Shown here: one piece after another, positions 7,038 to 14,541 of the stretch | How positions within the stretch are numbered: position 1 is the stretch's first letter | Layout of the letters: every line of letters starts with the position of its first letter | Assembly (NCBI GenBank): GCA_034096865.1 | Contig: JAWQFJ010014659.1 | Span: forward strand, 1 to 20,000 | Direction of reading: 5' to 3' | From: Theodoxus fluviatilis | Taxonomy: Eukaryota; Mollusca; Gastropoda; Cycloneritida; Neritidae | Length of the DNA: 20,000 nt | Notes under the pieces: model-generated | Told to the model about the DNA's origin: nothing | What the model saw: the letters and a program-made list of their open reading frames with translations, nothing else | Database searches by the model: none | Translations under genes and position numbers: made by a program

Positions 7038-8841
7038 TTGTCTTTGATGTTGATGTGCCTTGTCAAACTGAGTGTGCCTGGTTGTCTTTGATGTTGATGT
7101 GCCTTGTCAAACTGAGTGTGCTTGATTGTCTTTGATGTTGATGTGCCTTGTCAAACTGAGTGTGCCTGGTTGTCTTTGATGTTGATGTGCCTTGTCAAAC
7201 TGAGTGTGCTTGATTGTCTTTGATGTTGATGTGCCTTGTCAAACTGAGTGTGCCTGGTTGTCTTTGATGTTGATGTGCCTTGTCACACTGAGTGTGCCTG
7301 GTTGTCTTTGATGTTGATGTGCCTTGTCAAACTGAGTGTGCCTGGTTGTCTTTGATGTTGATGTGCCTTGTCACACTGAGTGTGCCTGGTTGTCTTTGAT
7401 GTTGATGTGCCTTGTCAAACTGAGTGTGCCTGGTTGTCTTTGATGTTGATGTGCCTTGTCACACTGAGTGTGCCTGGTTGTCTTTGATGTTGATGTGCCT
7501 TGTCAAACTGAGTGTGCCTGGTTGTCTTTGATGTTGATGTGCCTTGTCACACTGAGTGTGCTTGATTGTCTTTGATGTTGATGTGCCTTGTCAAACTGAG
7601 TGTGCCTGGTTGTCTTTGATGTTGATGTGCCTTGTCAAACTGAGTGTGCTTGATTGTCTTTGATGTTGATGTGCCTTGTCAAACTGAGTGTGCCTGGTTG
7701 TCTTTGATGTTGATGTGCCTTGTCACACTGAGTGTGCCTGGTTGTCTTTGATGTTGATGTGCCTTGTCAAACTGAGTGTGCCTGGTTGTCTTTGATGTTG
7801 ATGTGCCTTGTCACACTGAGTGTGCTTGATTGTCTTTGATGTTGATGTGCCTTGTCAAACTGAGTGTGCCTGGTTGTCTTTGATGTTGATGTGCCTTGTC
7901 ACACTGAGTGTGCCTGGTTGTCTTTGATGTTGATGTGCCTTGTCAAACTGAGTGTGCCTGGTTGTCTTTGATGTTGATGTGCCTTGTCACACTGAGTGTG
8001 CCTGGTTGTCTTTGATGTTGATGTGCCTTGTCAAACTGAGTGTGCCTGGTTGTCTTTGATGTTGATGTGCCTTGTCACACTGAGTGTGCCTGGTTGTCTT
8101 TGATGTTGATGTGCCTTGTCAAACTGAGTGTGCCTGGTTGTCTTTGATGTTGATGTGCCTTGTCAAACTGAGTGTGCTTGATTGTCTTTGATGTTGATGT
8201 GCCTTGTCAAACTGAGTGTGCCTGGTTGTCTTTGATGTTGATGTGCCTTGTCAAACTGAGTGTGCCTGGTTGTCTTTGATGTTGATGTGCCTTGTCAAAC
8301 TGAGTGTGCCTGGTTGTCTTTGATGTTGATGTGCCTTGTCAAACTGAGTGTGGCTGGTTGTCTTTGATGTTGATGTGCCTTGTCAAACTGAGTGTGCCTG
8401 GTTGTCTTTGATGTTGATGTGCCTTGTCAAACTGAGTGTGCCTGGTTGTCTTTGATGTTGATGTGCCTTGTCAAACTGAGTGTGCCTGGTTGTCTTTGAT
8501 GTTGATGTGCCTTGTCAAACTGAGTGTGCCTGGTTGTCTTTGATGTTGATGTGCCTTGTCAAACTGAGTGTGGCTGGTTGTCTTTGATGTTGATGTGCCT
8601 TGTCACACTGAGCGTGCCTGGTTGTCTTTGATGTTGATGTGCCTTGTCAAACTAAGTGTGCCTGGTTGTCTTTGATGTTGACATGCCTTGTCACACTGAG
8701 TATGCTTGATTGTCTTTGATGTTGATGTGCCTTGTCACACTGAGTGTGCTTGATTGTCTTTGATGTTGATGTGCCTTGTCACACTGAGTGTGCCTGGTTG
8801 TCTTTGATGTTGATGTGCCTTGTCAAACTGAGTGTGCCTGG
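7038..8841 (+). repeat. 44-bp minisatellite, exactly 41 copies
   Basis: The unit begins ttgtctttgatgttgatgtg and continues ccttgtcaaactgagtgtgc, then CTGG. 1804 bp is 41 x 44 with no length change. Two main variable sites exist: CAAAC or CACAC, and CCTGG or CTTGA. In copies 1-27 odd copies are all CAAAC/CCTGG and even copies are variants. Two late copies (30 and 35) share GTGGCTGG. Copies 36-38 carry private changes (agcgtg, actaag, acatgcc). No long ORF arises. Confidence 0.98.
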
Positions 8842-8867
8842 AAGCAGAGGACCATACGACGGCCCTT

Positions 8868-9171
8868 GCAGTGGTCAAGTGGTGGCCAGCAAAGGCGTTC
8901 ACATTGCAGTGGTCAAGTGGTGGCCAGCAAAGGCGTTCACATCGCAGTGGTCAAGTGGTGGCCAGCAAAGGCGTTCACATCGCAGTGGTCAAGTGGTGGC
9001 CAGCAAAGGCGTTCACATTGCAGTGGTCAAGTGGTGGCCAGCAAAGGCGTTCACATTGCAGTGGTCAAGTGGTGGCCAGCAAAGGCGTTCACATTGCAGT
9101 GGTCAAGTGGTGACCAGCAAAGGCGTTCACACTGCAGTGGTCAAGTGGTGGCCAGCAAAGGCGTTCACGCC
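8868..9171 (+). repeat. 38-bp minisatellite, 8 copies
   Basis: The unit starts gcagtggtcaagtggtggcc and continues agcaaaggcgttcaca plus two variable bases (TT, TC, CT, or GCC at the end). It lies 26 bp after the 44-bp array and is unrelated to it in sequence. Frames of 93-186 codons across it are artefacts. Confidence 0.97.
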
Positions 9172-9546
9172 GCAACTACAGTTGAAACACGATTGCGTGA
9201 AGCTGGCACCGTCACAGATGATTGGGGATATCAAAACTGACGACGGCATCGTCCATTTTGTTCAGGATTACACGGGTTGCCCCAAGATTGAAAACCCCCT
9301 CTGATAACTTGTTACTTCAGTCCTCCGCATTTGGAAGTTATGTAATACACTACCAACCTGATACACTGTCACGTGGTGATTGTATAAGTCTACAAATAAT
9401 GAACAGAAACATCAGTTTCCTAACGTATGAATTGGCACGTTTCTCCTGCAAGATCATCGGGTTTGGGAACAAGGAAACAGTGGACTTCAAATTCAGCCGA
9501 CAGTTACTATATGTATCAAAACATACTCAACTTGCAACGCACTTAC
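9172..9546. other. Unique intron sequence
   Basis: Intron immediately downstream of exon B on the transcript strand. Beyond the exon B donor I see no other feature. Confidence 0.5.
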
Positions 9547-9618
9547 CCTTCACGAAGATAACCACGAAGGTGATGATGAGAAATATTTCAGTGAGCAGGA
9601 GGCAGACGGCAGAAGCAC
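9547..9618 (-). CDS. Exon B, first transmembrane helix of the same gene
   Basis: Seen: a 72-nt segment between an acceptor (ttcattgcag, ending at 9619) and a GTAAGT donor (9541-9546). It has two bases finishing a codon begun in exon A (Ser), 23 whole codons (ASAVCLLLTEIFL then IITFVVIFVK), and one base opening the next codon. Nearly the whole exon is one hydrophobic helix, ending in Lys, with a single Glu in the middle. Joined to A and C the frame stays open: ...EDYQF-S-ASAV... and ...IFVK-E-SVGT.... If exon A is extracellular, this helix runs out-to-in, with its basic end in the cytosol. The exon sits in a roughly 7.5-kb intron interval full of minisatellites. A G-run tract lies 41-63 nt before its acceptor on the transcript strand. 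Confidence 0.78.
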
Positions 9619-9658
9619 CTGCAATGAACCAGCAAGCACGAGTCATAGCCACACCAAA

Positions 9659-9681
9659 CCCCCTACCCCCATCCCCACCCC
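9659..9681 (-). other. G-run tract upstream of the exon B acceptor
   Basis: C runs of 5, 5, 4 and 4 with loops of 2, 2 and 1 bases on the plus strand; on the transcript strand these are four G runs that fit the quadruplex pattern. The tract sits 41-63 nt upstream of the first base of exon B, a place where G runs are known to influence splicing. Confidence 0.6.
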
Positions 9682-9716
9682 TCAATGACTTATACACATT
9701 TTGGCTGTGTAATCAA

Positions 9717-9897
9717 GAATGGATAGTGTTTTACGGCCTATCAGCCTTGTAGGCTGTGTAAGGCCATTTAGCACGAAAATCACTGGAACAGTTAAGAGTA
9801 AATGCAAATCAAGTCGCGGTGTCTCTAGTTATTCGCATTTTACGAATCGCGTAGGGAGACGCGGTGGGTCAATTCTTTCCCCGAACCTACAGGGGGA
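9717..9897 (-). mobile_element. SINE-like retroposon Z, copy Z1, with target duplication
   Basis: A 181-bp element homologous to Z2 (18099-18272) along its length, for example ttttacggcctatcagcctt, gcacgaaaatcact and gaatcgcgtagggaga. It is flanked by an identical 12-bp ctgtgtaatcaa at 9705-9716 and 9898-9909, which I read as a target-site duplication. The tail (tatccattc on the minus strand) lies at the low-coordinate end, so it is inserted in minus orientation, about 100 bp upstream of exon B. Confidence 0.82.
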
Positions 9898-9971
9898 CTG
9901 TGTAATCAAAAGCTTATTGGGAAACGTGTCCTGTAAACAGATGTCCATCAAGCCCAACCAAGAGGGTTCAT

Positions 9972-10593
9972 CAGAGGCGGGTTTTGTAGAAGCAATCCTC
10001 GCGCACCGTGGACGCGTTTGTTTGGCCACTAATTTCGCGATTCTCCCTGAATGGCTAGTCGAGGGCGGGTGAGACGCTCCTACAGCTAGAAAAACGGCCA
10101 ATCATCTCGCAAGGCGGAAGAACATGGCTGCGTCCTGGCGCCAGAGTCGGTGAAGAAGTTGCCAATAGCCGAAATAACTGACGATTCAGATATCACATCA
10201 GTTTTTCACTTCATAGAACACAACAATTGAGGGAGCTCCGGACCTCCCTCGGCTTCCCGCCTTCACGGCGAGTGCGTCCTTATGAGCGAGGAACGTAGGC
10301 AACGCCTAGCCCTCGCGATTCTCTCGAGATTGTGGGCCAAACAAACACACCCATATGTGAGCTACTCGCGGGATCAGAGGTGCGTTTCCTTGCGAAAAGT
10401 AAAAAAAAAGTAGAACGCTCACGGCGAGCGCGGCGTGGCCAGGTTCAAGCAGGAGAAACGTCCCGGGATTTGCGAGCTGAGAGCGCTTATCTCTGAACAT
10501 TAAAAACATACAATTCCAAACGGAACTCTCTTTTGGTCACGCAAAAAGATTGCGCATGGTGCGCTATGATTGTTTCTGCGAAACCAGCCTCAG
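9972..10593 (-). mobile_element. TIR (foldback/MITE-like) element, copy Y
   Basis: Left end cagaggcgggttttgtagaa (9972-) and the reverse complement of the right end (ctgaggctggtttcgcagaa, from 10593) are inverted repeats continuing as caatcntngcgcacc. It has a nested inverted pair gtttgtttggcc (10016-10027) and ggccaaacaaac. Internal blocks match copy X in opposite orientation. 622 bp, no transposase. Its right terminus lies inside the first unit of the 27-bp array. Y lacks about 350 bp present in X and has about 150 bp that X lacks. Confidence 0.6.
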
Positions 10594-11725
10594 GACGCCA
10601 TACTGCGAAACCAGCCTCAGGACGCCATACTGCGAAACCAGCCTCAGGACGCCATACTGCGAAACCAGCCTCAGGACGTCATACTGCGAAACCAGCCTCA
10701 GGACGCCATACTGCGAAACCAGCCTCAGGACGTCATACTGCGACACCAGCCTCAGGACGTCATACTGCGAAACCAGCCTCAGGACGTCATACTGCGAAAC
10801 CAGCCTCAGGACGTCATACTGCGAAACCAGCCTCAGGACGCCATACTGCGAAACCAGCCTCAGGACGTCATACTGCGAAACCAGCCTCAGGACGTCATAC
10901 TGCGAAACCAGCCTCAGGACGCCATACTGCGAAACCAGCCTCAGGACGTCATACTGGAACAGCCTCACTGCGAAACCAGCCTCAGGACGCCATACTGCGA
11001 AACCAGCCTCAGGACGCCATACTGCGAAACCAGCCTCAGGACGCCATACTGCGAAACCAGCCTCAGGACGTCATACTGCGAAACCAGCCTCAGGACGCCA
11101 TACTGCGAAACCAGCCTCAGGACGCCATACTGCGAAACCAGCCTCAGGACGCCATACTGCGAAACCAGCCTCAGGACGTCATACTGCGAAACCAGCCTCA
11201 GGACGTCATACTGCGAAACCAGCCTCAGGACGCCATACTGCGAAACCAGCCTCAGGACGACATACTGCGAAACCAGCCTCAGGACGTCATACTGCGAAAC
11301 CAGCCTCAGGACGTCATACTGCGAAACCAGCCTCAGGACGTCATACTGGGAAACCAGCCTCAGGACGCCATACTGCGAAACCAGCCTCAGGACGCCATAC
11401 TGCGAAACCAGCCTCAGGACGCCATACTGGGAAACCAGCCTCAGGACGCCATACTGCGAAACCAGCCTCAGGACGTCATACTGCGAAACCAGCCTCAGGA
11501 CGTCATACTGCGAAACCAGCCTCAGGACGCCATACTGCGAAACCAGCCTCAGGACGTCATACTGCGAAACCAGCCTCAGGACGCCATACTGCGAAACCAG
11601 CCTCAGGACGCCATACTGCGAAACCAGCCTCAGGACGCCATACTGCGAAACCAGCCTCAGGACGTCATACTGCGAAACCAGCCTCAGGACGTCATACTGC
11701 GAAACCAGCCTCAGGACGACGTACA
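10577..11725 (+). repeat. 27-bp minisatellite, about 42 copies
   Basis: The unit is ctgcgaaaccagcctcagg plus acgccata (or acgtcata). It contains the terminal bases of element Y's right inverted repeat plus about nine flanking bases. There are 14 full units, a 14-bp partial unit (around 10955-10968, ggaacagcctcac), then 28 units ending acgacgtac. The unit length is a multiple of 3 and stop-free in all plus frames, so frames of 400-480 codons appear; the 14-bp partial unit swaps the frames between them. Confidence 0.97.
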
Positions 11726-12037
11726 AGGAAGGAGAGAACAGGATTAGCCAGATGTGCCCGGGAGTACCCTGGTATGATAGGCCTATGAAAATGACAGTAG
11801 TTTCACAAACTGAAGATTTTATCTTCTGCCAAACCATATGTCACAAGTCCCTTCAGTTTCCCTGCCCAAATTTCATATGCATGACTATTCTGGACAAGAA
11901 AAAATGGTTCTTCCCTTCCAGCTTATCTACAATATATACTAGTTCCTGCCAGCCCGCCCCCAGTGCTCTCCCCTCTTGCATGAGTACACGGTCAGCCCCT
12001 CAGCCTCTACTCGCTTGTTGAAACCTTTTTTTTGACA
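11726..12037. other. Unique intron sequence
   Basis: No exon, RNA gene or repeat seen. It ends in a T run (about 12026-12033) just before the SINE at 12038. Confidence 0.5.
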
Positions 12038-12115
12038 GGTGGAGATGAGCGAGCGTGCTTTGGGGTTGGACGATGTGCGAGGCGCAGTGCCGTGGTTCTA
12101 TCCCTAAGACGGGAA
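12038..12115 (+). mobile_element. tRNA-derived SINE head, copy 2 (degenerate)
   Basis: Aligns with 5355-5436: aggtggagatg, ggttggac, gcgaggcgcagtgccgtgg and a B box ggttctatccc (12094-12104). The A-box region is eroded. Both copies are preceded by a T run. A short echo, tgcgaggcgcagt, recurs near 12149. Confidence 0.55.
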
Positions 12116-12269
12116 GTATCTGGGTTTATTTAAATGTTCTAGCTAGAGACATGCGAGGCGCAGTACATCTACATTCTTTTACATTTATTCTAATGATCAA
12201 AATATATATTTCGACAAATTTCTTGGAATGAAGAATTATAATTACCAATCTACAAGCCTTGTTTGAGAA

Positions 12270-12650
12270 TCAGAGTTTTAAAACTTACTAGATAATGAAA
12301 TATCACTTTCACATCACGGCTCTACTATGGATGAGCATTACAAAACTAGTAGATAATGCCACAGAACTTCTACACCATGATTCTATTGGTGTTGAGAATA
12401 GACAACTACTACATTATGAAAGATAACTATTACATCACTATTCTACATGTATTATTGATGAGATTTGAAACATACTAGATAATCACATGTAACTTTCACA
12501 GCACGATTCTATCAGTAATGAGAATAGAAAACGACTAGATAATGAAATAAAACTTTCACATTACAACTCTTTCAGTGAAGAGAATTTAAATTCACTAGAT
12601 AATGGAATAGAACTTTCACATCACGATTCCATCAGTATTGAGAATCTAAC
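12270..12650 (+). repeat. Degenerate 60-bp tandem repeat, about 6 copies
   Basis: A phrase of the form actagataatgaaatagaac, then tttcacatcacgattctatc, then agtattgagaata recurs at about 60-bp spacing (gataat at about 12291, 12352, 12412, 12478, 12538, 12598). Copies differ at many positions, so this array is much older than the other arrays in the window. AT-rich, no coding frame. Confidence 0.8.
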
Positions 12651-13727
12651 ACTCAGCAAAACACGTTTATCTTTAAGACCTTTCAAGCATTAGTTGCGGC
12701 TTTAACACCATGGAACTTCTCGCACAAATCGCTAGATCAGTTAGTCTTTGGGTCTACTGAGCAAACGGTTGACTGACTGAATTATCATTGTCATTATTCA
12801 AACAAGCAAGCACTGAATGAAACTTGAGCGCACTGAAATTCCCACTTTGACTCAGTCTCGTGGTGCATCTCCTCGCCTGCCCTGTCTTTCAGAGGCTTTG
12901 GGAACACCAGGAATGCACGTCTTTCATGTGAAAACCCACTTACTGAGCTTGTTTGGCTGTTGCTTTGTAATTCTAGAAGATTCTTCTCCCGTTCCCCACC
13001 GCTTCCCCTTCCATCCACTCTTTCCACCCTTACTCCCCACCACCTCCACCCCGATGGTTGAAAGATGGAATGCACAGCGCAGCGCCAGGGCGGAGCAAGT
13101 GTAGCGGGTTTTTAGAACTTTGCAGCCCGCTTGTGCTACGACTTTCCTCATCGTAACGTTGTGCAGATCCGAGTGCTTGTCCAGCTTGTGCGGGGAAAGT
13201 ACACATCCCAGTCGGTGCACAGCACTATCATTCGCAGCAGCAGCGCAGCTGAGCAGCAAGACCGCACCGCACCAGTGACTGACAAGGCTTGGCCTGGTGC
13301 ACACGCTTTGCTCTCGGGCACAGTCCTGTAGAGGACTCCCTCCCTACAGGAGGACTTGTAGCTCTGTTGTTCGCGCTCTCACCTGTCTCCCGTGCTTCCA
13401 CGTGTACACGCACTTCAAAGATCGCACAATTTTAATACCTCTTACATTGCCTGTAGAACTCTCCAGAACGTGCTCGAACTGACTCGGTTGTCTTAACGCA
13501 ATGCAAAGCTACGTCACGTGACATTTCAAAAGCAATGCCGCCCTAACTACGTGACGTAACTAAGCAACAGCCGTGTCGAGGGAATTTGCATCACTGCCGG
13601 AAGCTTCTTCCATGGTCCCGCGTTCTTCAGCTTCTTACAACACACGCATTGTGACGAGAGGGTATCTTGTAATAAAACGATCCATAACAATAACAACAAC
13701 AACAATAAACGCAAAAGAGAAACTTAC
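12651..13727. other. Unique intron sequence between exons B and A
   Basis: No gene is recognised. It includes a C-rich stretch (12985-13055), a GC-richer block (13060-13330) with a 126-codon minus frame lacking recognisable domains, and a small hairpin tcctgtag/ctacagga (13324-13331 and 13344-13351). A weak A-box-like gtagctctgttg follows near 13358 without a B box. Confidence 0.4.
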
Positions 13728-13968
13728 TGAACTGATAGTCCTCACTTCTTCCTCCAGATGTTCTCGCCTCGCTGACAAGCACGTTAGGTGCAAAGGGGGC
13801 ACTTCTCTGAGACGTGTCTACGTCTTTGTCCTTGACCACGTTGGCTGACGTCACTGTGACAGCAAGGCGAGCAAGTTTTGAACTGCCACCACTCAGCCCC
13901 TGCTTGACCTCACACTGCAGATCCACGGCTCCAGCTGTGTCGCTCAGGTGTATCTCCACTGTCGACTT
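13728..13968 (-). CDS. Exon A of an unrecognised multi-pass membrane protein gene
   Basis: Seen: a 241-nt open segment between an acceptor (cttttccag, just above 13968) and a GTAAGT donor (13722-13727). It encodes 80 codons plus one base, beginning KSTVEIHLSDTAGAVDLQCEV and ending GGRSEDYQF. It alternates short hydrophobic strands (VDLQCEV, LARLAVTVTS) with polar turns and has one cysteine and no membrane helix, so I infer an extracellular beta-rich segment, perhaps the end of an Ig-like fold. No tryptophan or second cysteine is present to confirm that. The last base (A) joins GT of exon B to give Ser. The exon begins in frame 0, so an upstream exon should end in phase 0; I found no convincing donor for it between here and 20000. 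Being internal, it needs no start codon. The family is not recognised. The exon call rests on splice sites and on phase agreement with exons B to D. Confidence 0.72.
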
Positions 13969-14067
13969 CTGGAAAAGACATGAAAAAGCTTTGTTATTCC
14001 AGTTGGAAATGAAAATGACACAACAAAAGCGAAAGCTCTTTAGGTGAATATATTAACTTGCTGTTCC

Positions 14068-14097
14068 ATTGTTGACTCCTGGAAAAGACACGAAAAC
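14068..14097 (-). other. Duplicate of the exon A splice acceptor (decoy site)
   Basis: The 30 bp at 13958-13987, which hold the exon A acceptor and first exon bases, recur 110 bp upstream in the transcript with five differences (both contain ggaaaagaca on the plus strand). The copy keeps the cttttccag acceptor, but its reading frame reaches a stop after about ten codons, so it looks like a pseudo-acceptor. Confidence 0.6.
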
Positions 14098-14330
14098 CTG
14101 TGTCAATCTAAAAAGTAAAAAGGTCTTGAATTCTGAGAATAAAAAAGACACAGAGTGAAGTCGAAGTTTAAGAGAAAAACTGGATTAAATCAACGCAAAC
14201 TGCACTTCTATAGTGGCTTTCGGGAAGCAGACGAAGAGAAGACTGTCCAGGAGAAATGCAAATCTGGAGGATGACATAGAAAGCATGTAAAAGCGTGTAT
14301 GTGTGCGGGAGTACGTGCTTTGAACGTACG
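14098..14330. other. Unique sequence upstream of exon A
   Basis: AT-rich. On the minus strand an acceptor-like tgtcatcctccag occurs near 14265 but without a matching donor, so no exon is called. Confidence 0.4.
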
Positions 14331-14354
14331 TATGTGTGTGCGTATATATGCATA

Positions 14355-14394
<40 letters not shown>

Positions 14395-14460
14395 CTTGTG
14401 TGTGCGTGAGTGCGTGCGCGCGCGCGCGCGTGTGTGCGTAAGTGCGTGCCTGTGTATGTG
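14331..14460. repeat. (TG)n and (CG)n microsatellite
   Basis: TG repeats with a pure CG run at about 14415-14430 and TGCG interruptions. Alternating purine-pyrimidine throughout. Confidence 0.95.
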
Positions 14461-14541
14461 TTTTGTTTTCTGTGTGTTTTTCTTATTGATTGATTCTAGG
14501 GTGGTCATTCGAGCAAGGTCAAGGCACATTCTCGTCTTTCG

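Noticed and set aside
10577..11725. CRISPR array
   Set aside because: Repeats are head-to-tail without spacers, variants are point changes, and the genome is eukaryotic.
10533..12021. Long plus-strand frames of 404-483 codons with 9-residue repeats
   Set aside because: They come from a 27-bp unit that lacks stops in all plus frames. Alternative frames are equally open, and the start has no coding context.
12924..13304. Minus-strand frame with a signal-peptide-like start (VSHWCGAVLLLSCAAAA)
   Set aside because: No donor in phase with exon B or A and no recognisable mature domain. It could be an alternative first exon, but nothing in the sequence supports that beyond the hydrophobic start.
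13331..13413. Third tRNA-like SINE
   Set aside because: Only a weak A-box-like gtagctctgttg; no B box at the expected distance.
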